This document shows, piece after piece, positions 36,445 through 48,100 of a stretch of DNA of 64,000 nt (position 1 is its first letter; every line of letters begins with the position of its first letter). The position numbers were made by a program, and so were the translations under genes. Below the pieces are notes generated by a model. It ran no database searches. It worked only from the letters and a program-made list of their open reading frames with translations, and was not told the origin of the DNA. Source of the stretch: Pestalotiopsis fici W106-1 (lineage: Eukaryota > Ascomycota > Sordariomycetes > Amphisphaeriales > Sporocadaceae); contig NW_006917096.1 in NCBI RefSeq assembly GCF_000516985.1, positions 977,606 to 1,041,605 of the forward strand. Reading direction: 5' to 3'.

Positions 36445-37971
36445 ATGCAGTTCACCACTACTGGTTTCGTCGTCGCCGCACTGGCCGCCTCGACCTCGGC
36501 ACACATGAATATGTATGACCCGCCGCCGCTGAAGTACAAGGGCAACCCCAATGCCGTGACCATCGACAGCGATATCACTTCGCCCAACACGGCCTCATCC
36601 TACCCTTGCAAGGGCGCCCTGGATGTCTTTGACACCGATGAGGGTGCTTCCGTCGCCACCTGGGAACAGGGTTCCCAGCAGAGCATCAAGATTGAGGGCG
36701 GTGCTTCCCACAATGGAGGATCGTGCCAGGCCTCTTTGAGTTACGACAGCGGTTCCACCTTTACCGTCATCTACTCCAAGGAGGGTGACTGTCCCACGAC
36801 TCCCGAGCTCGACTTTACTGTTCCCTCGGACGCTCCCACCGGCGACAAGGTCTTGCTCGCCTGGTCCTGGATCAACCACACCGGTAACCGCGAGTACTAC
36901 ATGAACTGCGCCTCCATCACCATTACGGCTGCTGGCTCTTCCAAGAAGCGTGACGTCGTTGAGGAGAAGCGCGAGGAGCCCAAGAAGGTCAACAAGCCCG
37001 CCAAGCGTGACACTGCCTTCACCGACCGCCCTGCCCTCTTTGTCGCTCAGCTGGACGGCATCTCTCCCTACTGTGTCGCCGAGGGTGTTGATGTCCAGTA
37101 CCCCGAGCCTGGCCCTGATGTCGACTCTACCGGCTCCTCCCTCGGCCCCGCCACCTACTGCAGCTCTGGCGAGGCAGTGGCTGCTGGTTCCGACAGTGGA
37201 TCTGACTCTGGCTCTTCTGCAACTGGTGCTGGATCTACTACTGCTGCTGCTACTAGTGCTGCCACCAGTGCTGCCACGAGTGCCGCTGCTGAGACGTCTG
37301 CTGCTGTGACTTCGGCGTCAATGTATGTTTCTTCTTCATCGTCCCTAGCCAGCACATCATCGTCATCAGCACCATTGTCATCGTCATCAGTGCCTGTGGC
37401 ATCAGCCAGTGGCACATTGGAGGTGTCCTCTATGGTGTCTTCTGTGCCCACGGGTCTCACCATTATTCCCATCACCATCACCAAGTCGTCGAGCAGTGTG
37501 CTAATGACTTCATCCTCTAGTCCTGGAGGTGTTTTCATCACCTCTCCCGGCGGCGGCGATGCGTCATCCACTGCCTCGTCCACTGCCGCCCAGGCTTCTG
37601 AGACGACGCTGTCTACCAAGACCAGCGCTGCCTCGACCTCCAAGGCCGCCACCACCTCTTCCTCTTCTTCCAAGGCTGCTGGATCTAGCGCCGCTGCGAC
37701 CAAGACCAGCAGCTCTGTTCCCGCAGCCTCCAGTGGTGCTGGATCTACTAGTGCCCAGTCTGGTGCCTGCACTGACGATGGTGCCTGGGCTTGTGCTTCG
37801 GACGGAGCCAGCTTCCAGCGCTGCGCCAGTGGACAGTGGAGTGCCGCCATCCCCATGGCTGCTGGCACTTCCTGCGTCCCTGGTATCTCGGACACGCTCA
37901 ACATGAGCCGTCGCAGCACCAACATGCGCCGTGTCCGTCGCGGCTACGAGGCCTACGACCAGATCATCTAA
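36445..37971 (+). CDS. Secreted AA11-type lytic polysaccharide monooxygenase
   Basis: Intronless, 508 aa. A signal peptide (residues 1-19, ending STSA) would expose His20 as the mature N-terminus, as a copper histidine brace needs. The second copper ligand is His89 in GASHNGGSCQ. The probable axial Tyr152 is in GNREYYMNC; this HNGGSCQ plus NRExYMNC pair is the AA11 pattern. AA11 enzymes cleave chitin oxidatively, here probably in cell-wall remodelling or chitin degradation outside the cell. After the catalytic domain come several Lys-Arg sites (residues about 170-195) open to Kex2 processing, then a long Ser/Thr-rich linker, then a Cys-rich module (GACTDDGAWACASDG through GTSCVPG) like the chitin-binding modules at the end of other AA11 proteins. 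The chitin specificity is inferred, not shown. Confidence 0.85.
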   Translation: MQFTTTGFVVAALAASTSAHMNMYDPPPLKYKGNPNAVTIDSDITSPNTASSYPCKGALDVFDTDEGASVATWEQGSQQSIKIEGGASHNGGSCQASLSYDSGSTFTVIYSKEGDCPTTPELDFTVPSDAPTGDKVLLAWSWINHTGNREYYMNCASITITAAGSSKKRDVVEEKREEPKKVNKPAKRDTAFTDRPALFVAQLDGISPYCVAEGVDVQYPEPGPDVDSTGSSLGPATYCSSGEAVAAGSDSGSDSGSSATGAGSTTAAATSAATSAATSAAAETSAAVTSASMYVSSSSSLASTSSSSAPLSSSSVPVASASGTLEVSSMVSSVPTGLTIIPITITKSSSSVLMTSSSSPGGVFITSPGGGDASSTASSTAAQASETTLSTKTSAASTSKAATTSSSSSKAAGSSAAATKTSSSVPAASSGAGSTSAQSGACTDDGAWACASDGASFQRCASGQWSAAIPMAAGTSCVPGISDTLNMSRRSTNMRRVRRGYEAYDQII

Positions 37972-38430
37972 AGATCTGACGCCCCCCAATTCTTGGGAGT
38001 GAAGAGCCCTTTCACTCGATTTCTTCTCTCATCGAGGCCTGAGGCCTCTTTTTTCAATTCTCTTCTTCGATTCTTCTTTTGGTCCAAGGACATTTTTCTG
38101 TACATATACATTTTTTGTTTCCTGCAATGGGATTCCTTTTTCAATTCTTGTACATGTAGTACACATGCTTGGAGTGTAGAGAGAGAGAGACAGGGAGAAA
38201 GATACGACGTCACCCATACATTTTGTCAGGGCATTTACGAATGGCGTTCTTGAGGATGCATTTTCATGGACTGTTTCACGAACCGGACAAAAAAAGCAAA
38301 CATGAAAAAGAAACAGAGACGTACGATAGGAAGAATGATATACCACATTCATCGATACTCATAATGATTGAAATGCTTTCGTGTGATTTTCCGGACGGAC
38401 AGAAATAACAGAATAATCCATGACTACCGG
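37972..38430. other. Convergent 3' regions
   Basis: Between the stop of the AA11-type gene and the stop of the cupin gene. AT-rich with a short GA repeat near 38180. No gene. Confidence 0.5.
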
Positions 38431-39093
38431 CTATTCCTCTGCCTTGACCCAACCCTCCTTTTCATTCTGCGCCTTACTCCTTTGACTCCAATCGGGCGCA
38501 ACATCAATACCGTCTTCCTCCTCCTGGTCCCCTTGCTCCTTGGTCTCGTGCACCGAAGTAGGCTTGTGCTCGGCGGGGCTGTAGACGGTATACAGCAGGA
38601 GCGGCGTGGGTCCGGTATTGATAAACTGGTGCTTGGTGCCCGCGGGCACGACGACCAGGTCGCCGGCCTTGACGTCCTTTTCCGCTCCGCCGACCTGCGC
38701 CAGCGCCGTCCCCGAGGTGAAGGTCAGGATCTGGTCCACCGTGTGTATTTCCTCGCCAATGTCGCCGCCGACGGGAATCGTCATGAGCACGAGCTGCGAG
38801 TACAGGCCTGTCCACAGCACGCGGCGGAATTCCCCCGATTGTGAGGGCAGCGCCGAGAGCATGTCGGGGAAGTGCTGCATTTCGTGCTTGGGCGGATCGC
38901 TCGAGGGCGTGGAAAAGGTACGAGAGGATGTGGGAGACATTTTGCTATGACGGGTTGTGCTGAATGGTGTTATTGAAGAAGATGATGGTCTGACTATAGG
39001 TGATATTCTTGTAGTTGGGATTATGTGAGATTGACTTTGTACGAAGCGACAAGACAGATTCCTCGCAATTTTAAATGTAGAAGGAGGAAACAT
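38431..39093 (-). CDS. Cupin-domain protein
   Basis: Single exon. The conserved part starts at MQHFPDMLSALPSQ. A double-stranded beta-helix fold is indicated by the two cupin motifs: GEEIHTVDQILTFTSG (motif 1) and PAGTKHQFINTG (motif 2). Such small cupins bind a metal and act as isomerases, dioxygenases or stress proteins; none can be chosen here. The C-terminus is acidic (EEEDG) and ends in a charged tail. Start choice: Met at 39093 adds an Arg/Ser-rich, acid-poor N-terminus ending near PFSTTRHSK, which looks like a mitochondrial targeting sequence, while Met at 38940 gives a shorter cytosolic form. Both may be used. Confidence 0.8.
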   Translation of the reverse strand: MFPPSTFKIARNLSCRFVQSQSHIIPTTRISPIVRPSSSSITPFSTTRHSKMSPTSSRTFSTPSSDPPKHEMQHFPDMLSALPSQSGEFRRVLWTGLYSQLVLMTIPVGGDIGEEIHTVDQILTFTSGTALAQVGGAEKDVKAGDLVVVPAGTKHQFINTGPTPLLLYTVYSPAEHKPTSVHETKEQGDQEEEDGIDVAPDWSQRSKAQNEKEGWVKAEE

Positions 39094-39970
39094 GTTTCTA
39101 TCTTTTCTGTCTGAAAGTAGGGTGAGAACTAGCAACTTATATATACACAGAAACCATGTGAAGCCTTTTCATCTATGCGAGGAGCAGGGGGGGTTTTGAG
39201 AGTGGCAGGGGAGTCGAGCAGTGATGACGACAACGTTGGGAAATATTTAGGTAATTGCTTGATGTGGAATCATGAGCTTTTGTATGAGAAATTTGATATA
39301 TTTGAGGGATACTGTAAGTTGCGATCCAATTAAATATGACCTGCCATTGCATCCAAACATATATCTGGCTGAAGGTGGTGAGTAAGCGTCACCAAACGTC
39401 ATACACTGGCCATGCCTCCGCGAAAGTTTCGGGATCGGCGCCAGGGGTCCAAGGTTGTTGATAAATGGGCTTGGGCTCCCCAACATGTATGGAATCATGG
39501 GAGCGAATCCTCAATATTGCGACAGCCAGGCGGCCATGGTGCGGGAGACGTCGATTTGGGAGTATCACCATCATTTCGACATATTTTGCCGTGTTCATGC
39601 AAATTGACAAGTGGGTAGACTCATGCATGCCCTTTCCCCATGCACGAAAGATGCAGTACTAGTGTTACCTCATCCGGTACAACCAACACCAATGTGCAGA
39701 ACACAAAACTCTATAGGGAATAAAAGTCATTTAGGTTATGTCAAAGAGGTACACAGCTTTCTCCGAGACTGCAGTTGCCACAATAACATACTAGAAGAAC
39801 ATTGTTTACCAGGTAGCTGTGATTAAAAATATAAATAAACTGTCACTTGCAAATGAGGCAAGTTAGAATCCATCATCAGCACCCCATCCCTTCTGACTCC
39901 TCTCCTCTTCTCACAACTCATTATACGCATTTATTCTCTAGGTCAATAACCATGTCTGCTGTCGCAGTAT
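39094..39970. other. Intergenic, divergent promoters
   Basis: Lies between the cupin gene and the hypothetical gene starting near 39971. No recognisable gene. Confidence 0.45.
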
Positions 39971-40840
39971 ATGCCAAAATCAAGTTCACGATGCTCTTTC
40001 TTGACAGGACATGTGATATCTGCCGCGGGCTCTCGCTGCACCCTCCGGGTCCGCTCGATTCATTTGAGAAAAATGGTGTTCGAGATTCCTCACATCAAAA
40101 AGAACCTATCATTGGCCAGAAAATATCTCGGCAACACAACCAACAATGTAGAGACTGATGACGGAACCATTACTATTGCCTCCTCTTGCAGTACCAATGC
40201 AAACAAATTATACACAAACGTCCACCACGCGGAAATGACCGCCCGCAACATGTCCCAGTCATCAGACTGCGCAATACGAATATCCCGCGCGGAAGAACTC
40301 ATTCAGACCCTCCAAAAGGACACACAATTTTTCATGGAAAGCTGCAGACGTCTCATGGAACTCAGTGCCAGCACACCCAAGAGAGGCGTCGTTGATGATA
40401 CTCTCCTCCAAGGCAGCACGATACCTTTGTCAACACGGCTCCATGATCTCTTGCCATGGCATCTCCGTGACGCACCAGGTCCGGGGGATACTCGTGTCAG
40501 ATATTTCTGCGTGAGCACCTCCCCTTCCTCCCCAGTTCCCTTGAATTCTTTTCCCCGACTTCAACTGGGGTCCATTCTCGATATTAACACTTTATAATTC
40601 TTGTAGAGCTGCGGCGAAGTCACCCATATTGATTTCAAGACACTTGAACCGGGTTGGGCCGACGCTCTCAGAAAGCGTCTAGATGATAGTCGGGCTCAAG
40701 CTGCAAATGAGAAGCGTGGTAGTGATGCCACGCCGAAACATGGTCATGGCTGGAACAAGGGATTTTTCCTAGGCGCCTCCCTTGTGCTGGGAGGTTGTAT
40801 ACTCGCAGAATACTACGTGTTGTCAACGTCACCGTGGTAA
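39971..40840 (+). CDS. Hypothetical protein with a C-terminal membrane anchor
   Basis: I do not recognise the family. Exons 39971-40510 and 40607-40840 join in frame across an intron with donor GTGAGC and acceptor TTGTAG. They encode 257 aa, or 223 aa if the Met at 40073 is the start (MVFEIPHIKKNL). The body is hydrophilic with a helical, coiled-coil-like stretch (SRAEELIQTLQKDTQFFMES). The last 30 residues hold one hydrophobic segment (GFFLGASLVLGGCILAEYYVL) and only a few residues after it, so a tail-anchored topology is likely. The start and any upstream exon are uncertain. Confidence 0.5.
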
Positions 40841-41394
40841 TGCCCAGAAGCTTCCTACGAGTGTTTCTGAGCTTGAACCAACATGGCAAGCAAGCCACTG
40901 CATTCAGGTCAGTCGCCTATCAATATCAGTAGTTGGGGAAATTGGATCAATGGGAAATGCTGGAGCGGCGACCTCGGGCGAAAGTGGATCATTACCACGG
41001 GGCTTGGCCGGATTACGGATGAACCAAATCATCATGACAGTCGACACAAGCTGCGACGTTGCTTTTGGGATCAAGTTGATTTGCTGTTACTGTGCAATAT
41101 ATGTCACCAGGTTTGACCTTTTGACTACAAAGTCTCATTATTTCAAGACGATTGTTGTTCTTTAAGTCTTATTATAGTTCACTATTCATGCGCGAGCGGA
41201 CCAGGTTATATGTCATGACGATTTTGAAAGAAGTTTATGTACTTTTACAGATTAAGATTCATACCTGAACCCCTGAGAGTATTACTTGACATGTAAAACA
41301 ATTCATTTTCTTTCCACTGATTGGTTTGTCCTCCGGTTTCCAGATTTGAAAATCTCCAACCCTCTCTAAACACAACAAACAACGCACAAGAAAA
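40841..41394. other. Convergent 3' regions, no gene recognised
   Basis: Between two convergent stops. The open frame 40782-41165 overlaps the upstream gene in another frame and has no family support. Confidence 0.45.
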
Positions 41395-42936
41395 TCAAGC
41401 CGGAGTCGCAGAACCACCACCAGTCAAGGAAATCGTCTGGCCGTCCAGCCAATCATTGAGAGTCGAGTTGTAGTAGAGGGTAAAGCCGGCACTGTCAATA
41501 TTGGCCAGGGAGGCGTCGGCGTCGGTGAGGTTCTGCACCGTCGAGTCGGCCGTCAGCGTCCAGTTGGAGTCGGCCGAAAGACTGACGTCGACGAGGCCGA
41601 CTCCGTAGCCGGCGTACGCGGCCCCCGCCCACGCGCTGTACTGCTCCAGCGAAAAGGAAATGTAGCTGCCATTGTACGGCACCAGGTCCCCGCTCAGGCT
41701 CGACTCGTACACGCTGGCGTAGACCTCGGCGGGCTGCAGGTTGTTGTTGTCGGGGTAGCCGCCGTAGTAGTCAAAGTCCTGCGTCACCTGCGAGTAGTTT
41801 GCGACAATGAGGACGCCCGACGGCGAGATGACCTGGGAGCTGTTGATGACCACGTCGACAATGGTGTTGCCAAACCACAGGCCGGGGACGTCGTCGCCGA
41901 CGGTGGTGATTTTGGAGTCGACGAGCTCGAGCCGCCCCCCCGACTGCCGGTCCATGGAGCTGAAGAGCACGACGCCTCCGAGCAGGCCCGCGGTGGCGTC
42001 ACAGTGGACGAGGGTGGCGTTTTGCACACCGTCCATGAAAACGACGGGTCCTTGCTCGGATACCGACAGCACGTTCTCGGCGTAAATGGTGCCTAGGGCG
42101 TAGTAGGTTGCGCTGCCGACGCCGGCGGCGTGGGCCACGCTGTCGTAGACGTAGACGTAGCCCGCCGGGCTGTCGCCGCTAAACGACGACGATCGGTAGC
42201 CGCCGCTGTAGTGCTGTAGGTTTCGGCCGATTACGGTGCCGTTGCCCGAGGCGTAGAGGCCGTGGCTCACGGGCCCGCTGCTGTACAACCACGAGTCCTC
42301 GACGGTCACGACCGTGTCAGTGCCGTACGAGTAGACATTGGCGCCACCATTGTGGACGGTGATGTTGACGTGGTCTAGATTCGCCGTTGATGCATTGGCC
42401 TTGTATATAAATAATTAGAGAACCGCTACGTGAAATTAAAGAAACACAATGCTTCATGATCTGGATAACAACTTACAACATTGATTGCTGCGTTGAAGCC
42501 CCAGAAGCTGGCATACAGGAGATTTGAGCTGTAACCAAACTTGAGAATGTCCAAGTAGGATCCATCAAAAGTCGCTCCTTCGGCGACCAGAATCACACTG
42601 GTATCATTGGCGTCGACCGAAAAGGATTCATGGTCAATAGCGACACTCTCGGACACATATGAAGTGCCAGCAATGACTGCAGATTAAATTGATTAACCTC
42701 TTCCACATGTTCATATTTTCTTTTGGTTTTGGAGCCCAAAAGAGTTTCTGGCAAGAAAAAAAAGACTCACTATCTGATGGCTGAGTCGAGGGGAAAGCCA
42801 CATTGTAGTCGGCCAGCAGGGCGTTGTCGGCAGCCCAGTCAGCCGGGTCGATCACGTCCGAAGGGTCCTCGACAGTGACCGAGGCCAGACTGGTGCCGGC
42901 GAGGAAGAGCCCGAGGAGGCTTCTGGAGAAACTCAT
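41395..42936 (-). CDS. Secreted repetitive glycoprotein, probable right-handed beta-helix
   Basis: Three exons, 42771-42936, 42477-42676 and 41395-42399, encode 456 aa. The first 18-19 residues (MSFSRSLLGLFLAGTSLAS) are a signal peptide. The mature chain is Ser/Gly/Asp/Val/Tyr-rich and has short beta-strand-and-turn units in succession (for example NATLVHCDATAGLLGGVVLF, RLELVDSKITTV), as in pectin-lyase-like parallel beta-helices. Several Asn-x-Ser/Thr sites suggest N-glycosylation. It has hardly any cysteine. No catalytic pattern of polygalacturonase or pectate lyase is apparent, so it may be an adhesin or wall protein rather than an enzyme. The fold is inferred from the repeat rhythm only. 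Confidence 0.75.
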
Positions 42937-45188
42937 CTTATACAGATGTGGAGAGACTTTTTCAAAATACAATGACTTTGGGCACAACTGTCACCAAGGC
43001 GATGAGAATCAAATTCTGAGACGTGCCTCTGGAGAAATTGGCCCTGAAGGAGCGAGCATGTAAAATTGATTTTTTTGAAAGTATACCTCAATCGCAGGCA
43101 CAATTTGAATCTTCAAGACCCCGTGGTCAGTATTGGTCCGGGAAGGATATAACCCAGTGTCTTTATAGTTGCGGATCGTGTAGACGACATGCACAATCCA
43201 CGTCCATAGTCGAAGCAAGCAAAAGCTACCCCAGATAGACCAAGGCCAGGGGTCCACGCGGCCATTGATCGACGCACGGGAAAGGCAAGATGCAGCTCTT
43301 CTGTCAGTTGTCTTGTTCTTTAGACAAGGCTCGAATTGGAGGGGAGAGAGAAAAAAGTCGTGAGTGACGGAATAGATGGCGGCATTCGGCCGTGCAAGTC
43401 TAGGTAGTATGTAACTAGGTAGGTAGATTACAGGGTTACTCCGCATTTTGCTCAATGTTCTCTGTAAACTCACTGCCGGCACAAAACCTTCCCCCTCCCC
43501 TGAACATGCACCATTCTCCTCCACTATAGGAATGAGGAGCAAATTTCCCAACCTGCGCGTGCTCACTGACAGAATGGTACCATGAAATGTCGGATGGCAA
43601 GTCATCGGCTGTAGTCCCTCCTCCCGGAATGCAAGGGCCAGCCAGGGCAGGACCCGGTGGAGGGTAAGTTTTCTTTTCTTTTTTCTTTGCTTAATGTCAA
43701 ATTTCCCGCCATTGCATACATTATCCGATGGGGGTGTCATTGGAGTTGACAGATGGGGATTATGACAGGGACTTTTCAATTCGTGGGCGCTAGAGCGAGC
43801 ATAGTAGGTTTTTCTGATGTCCATATGATCTTCTTCTTAAGCTTAACACTATACATGGGGAAACTGTGGAGAGTGTTCTGGACAAACATGGTCGTCCAGT
43901 CAGGCAAAACCATCCCAAGTAGACAAATGATGTTGATGAGCCTCAATGGTTCATGTTTCTGGGGGTTCCCAGCAGCTTCTAATCAAGGGAGGCAGGTCCA
44001 TGGTAAGTAGCGTCAGGCCATTGAATCAAGTCAAAAAAAAATCGGCATATTCACATCTCATTCCCACACGGGCGTTGACACAAGGAAAACCCGACCAGAG
44101 ACACCATCAACACTGCAAGGATCATCAACACAGTCCTTGTAGTTGGGCGTCCCGGAACTCCAACGACCGCCCACAAGGCTTCCTATATTTACGAGTCATT
44201 CATTGGTTTCTCCTCTCTGCAATCATCATCTTGGAGGTGATGGTCTGTAGTGAGTAGTTGGAGCCGGTGTGTCCCGTTGGTGTCGCCCGTCATCCCACAT
44301 CCCGTAGCAAAAGTTGGGACGGGCTGGATTCTACTGGGGCTATAATCTACTGCAACCCGTGAATGAGCATGTGTGTGTATGTGCGTCGTCATCTTTCTAG
44401 CTACAAATGTCGATCAAGCTGTTTTGTCATCTTAGTCACAATGCATGCAGAATAAGCGAATTCGGTTAGCAATAAACAAAAAAAGGCGCCTTGAAGCCAC
44501 CATACAACTTTGGGCAATCCGTTGCTGCATTTGGTATGTACCTAATGTAGACAGAAATATCAGGGCGCCAACAACCCCCCCGGGTCACGGCCCCACCTGG
44601 AACGGCTGACATCTCCCCCGAAAGTAGCCAATGCCGCTGGGCTCTCGTCCGTGATAGGGTCATAACCGCGCCCCTTGGTACCGATATATGTAACATTGTG
44701 GAAGAAGAAGAAAATGTGCGTCAGCCTTGAATCACCTTGGAGCTTGAGCTTGAGCTCGAATGCAGCATTGGCGCGCGGGGCATGTGCAACTTATTGCCAG
44801 GTCGTGCTGCGCACAAACAACTTTCATCCCCATTTCATCCAGCACATGTCCAGAACGGGGAGTAAATGCAATCAATGTCTGAACTATACATTACTACTCG
44901 GTAGTCCAACGTATTCCCTCGTGGCCACACACAGTGGAAACAGGGAAAAGGAGTTCCGGGTCACTGGGGGAAAACCTCCTGAGCTTGGAAGAGAAAAACA
45001 AAAATAACGAATGCTTGACATGGTTCGCCAACAACAACAACAACACTAAATGGTGAAAAAGAACGGTCTCGCCATCTATGCACCAGTTGAGTATATTATA
45101 TGCTTGGCTCAAAGGAGCCCGCCATCTTGATTCATGTTCCCGCCTGGCCAAAATCCCGTCTCCTCTACCCCTATAGTAATGTCAAGCC
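42937..45188. other. Intergenic, no supported gene
   Basis: About 2.3 kb with the promoter of the secreted glycoprotein gene and the 3' region of the Ede1 gene. A 271-codon minus frame at 43009-43824 is present but judged spurious. Confidence 0.45.
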
Positions 45189-48100
45189 TCACGATTGGCT
45201 CGCAAGATAGTTTGCAGCCTAAAACGTTCAGTCAGTCGTCTCGCTCATTTTGTTATCTTGGTCTCGGAAATGAGTGCCTCTCAAGGTCAGGACACTTACA
45301 CGTTCGAGGTTGTAATCATACTTCTCGAGAGCATTCACTGCATCAGTCCGAGAGTATCCCATGCCTGTCAGGTTCTTCAGAATGGGATCGTCGTGGACAC
45401 CCTCCTGAGTCAATGCCCTGCCAGAGTTTTGCAAAGTCGGTCGGCTGGACTCTGGGCTCTTGGGGGCATCATCCTCGGTAGTAGCCGCTTCCGTGCCAGG
45501 TTTGTCTAAATCGGCAAAGATAGAGTCCCAGTCATGGTTGCCAGCTGCCTGGGCGCCAGTGCCGTTGGTGTTTGCAGCAGTGGAAGCACCAGCTGCTGCT
45601 TGAGATGGGGCACCAGAAGGATTAGAGACACTGCCAAAGTCATAGCTGCTGTCCATTCCGAATGCTGAAGAGACATTGGTGGACTCGTTCTTGGGCTGAG
45701 ATGGCGGAGGGCTGCTGTCAAAGACTGGGTTGAAGTCATCGAGGTTGGAACGAGAAATGTTGGCAAACTCATCATCAGCTGAGCCCTCCTTTGCGTCTTC
45801 AAGACCGTCAAATTCGTCGTCAAGATCGTCAAATGCATTCTTGGCCACTGGTGCAGTGTTGGTCACGGTGCCAGGAGCGGGTGCGAAATCAGCTGCGGGC
45901 TGGAAAGGATCGTCGGCCTGGGATGTAGCAGGTGGCATTGGAAACGCCGACGAGAAGTCACTTTCGAAAAGGTTAGTATCAGACAGCCGGTGGGGTCGAC
46001 GTGATTCACGTCAGAAGATGATATCATACTTTGATGCCTGGTTAGCAGTACTGGCACCCTCGGCTGCCGGGACATTGGGCACAGCAGCAGACTTGCTCGT
46101 TGCAACGGGTGACGAGGGGGCTTTGGGAGTCTCCTTGCCCTCTGCTGATTTGCTGGGCGGCGAAGACGGTGCAAAGTCGTCGTCGAATCCATTGCCTTCA
46201 CTCGCAGAGTCCGAGTCATCATCCCGTTCAAGCTCTGAAATAGGAGGGAACTCGCTGTCAAAGGCACCAAACGCGTTGCCTGTATCCTTTGACTTTTCCT
46301 GAGCCTTGTTGGGCGAGCCAAAGCTAGCAAAAGCCGAATCAAAGTCATCCTTTGCATTAAGAGGATCCTTCTTCAAGCCTTCAAAGATTTCACTGTCACG
46401 GTTACCGGCGAATGAGGGCGTTGCGCCGCCAGCTTCTGCCCGCGGCGTATCCTCGGGGAATGCACCAGGAATAGTTCCGTTGCTCGTCGTGGAATCCGGG
46501 ACTTCGCTTTCAGCTGGAGCGGCAGCCTTGACAGCATCGTGGCTAGAGATGGCGCTGTTGCCGGTAGCAGTGGCCTCAAGGGGGGCGGGCGCCAGGGATC
46601 CAGTCACGGGTGTGCCATTGTCGCCAGCACGGCTCATAGGTGGGGATGCCTGTCGTGAAGAGGTTAGAGATTCGCTTATGTTTCCAAAGGGCAGATAACT
46701 GGAGCTGATTTGTCTCGAAGCAGGGGGAGGTGGTGGGTCGCCAAAAGCAAGATGCGCAGCTCGACTGACATTTGTGGGAGTGGACGCGGCAGGGGTGGCA
46801 AAAGATCCTACGCTTGCGGTTGAGGCACCGGTGTTTTGTTGCTTAAAGGACGTCGGCGGTGGCGGCGTGCTGGAAGAGGCGCCGCCCGCGAAGCCGCCAA
46901 AGATGTCGTCAAACGACTTGTCATTGTAAGACTTTGCCGGGGATGTGGCAAATGCTCCCATCATATCGGTGCTGCCGCTTCGCTTGAAGAAGGGGTTGTT
47001 ACCACTAGCAGTAGATAGAGCAGGGCTTGCCACTTGAGCGGGCGCAGTTGGCGGTGGTGAGCTTGTGTTGATCTGGCGACTGAGTTCCTCGGTGCTCCTG
47101 GTAAGATCCTCGGCTTCAGTCTTGAGCTTATCACGTTCACCCTCAACCGTAGAGAGCTGCTTCTTGTTGATGGCAACAAGACCTTTCTGCTGGCGAGCAT
47201 CAGATTTTAGTTTTTCGATTTGAGGTTTCAGCTGGGCAACCTCGGCATTGACAGCAGCGATCTTTTGCTTCAGGCTTTGGTTCTCCTGCTGATCAGCCTG
47301 CAGGGCAGCCGAGAGCTGCTGGTGCTGAGTTTGAATATCACGATAGTTGCCGTCGATTGTAGCCATCTCTGTCATCAACTTCCTCGTCTCATCCCGGGAC
47401 TTCTGCAGCTGATCCTTGAGTTCTGCAACTTCTTTGGCCTCCTTTTCGTATAGTGCCCTGAGCTGCGCCAGGCGGTCCTCAAAGTTCTTCTTTTGTTGGC
47501 TGGTCTGGCTAACCTCTTTCTGCGTTGTAGCACGCTGACCTTGGACCTGCTGCATCTCATTAGATAAAGAGCTGATTTGATTTGACAGGTTGGCAAGTTC
47601 TGTCGTCTCATTTGTCAGTTTGCTGCTGATTTCGGGGTCATTATCGCCAAGCAAGTCGTCCACTGCCGATGTTGGCTTCGAGCCAGCAGAACCACCCGTG
47701 TCATGGGTCTGGAGAGTTCTTCCAAAGGAAGATGATGGAATAAAGGGTTTGAACGTGTTAGTAGTTGGCGAGGCGCGAACAGGTGAGCCTGGTTGCATAG
47801 GTGAAGCATTGGCAAAAGGATCCTTTGCGGCGGAACCTCCAGTAGCCATTGGAGCCAATGCAGGCGCAGCAGGGGCATCGAGACCAAATAAGTCATCGAG
47901 AGCTGACTTGGGAGCCGGCGGTGGCAGGGGCCTCGGGGGCTCGGGTGCAGGAGCATCAAAAGGCGAAGCGGCGACTGCGGTCGCGGGGCGCGACTGAACT
48001 CGGAGAGATGGAGGAATCAAGTTTGGTGGGAGGGAGGTTGGCAGAGCTGTGGAACCGTCACGTCTCGTTCGTTGTTGTCTGATGAGGTACATGGCCACGG

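Noticed and set aside
37155..37925. 256-codon open frame antisense to the AA11-type gene
   Set aside because: It is the reverse shadow of the Ser/Thr/Ala-rich linker and reads as Val/Ala/Glu low-complexity sequence.
43009..43824. 271-codon open frame on the minus strand
   Set aside because: It has no recognisable domain or splice context, mixed composition with in-frame low-complexity pieces, and lies in the promoter region of the secreted glycoprotein gene; likely chance.
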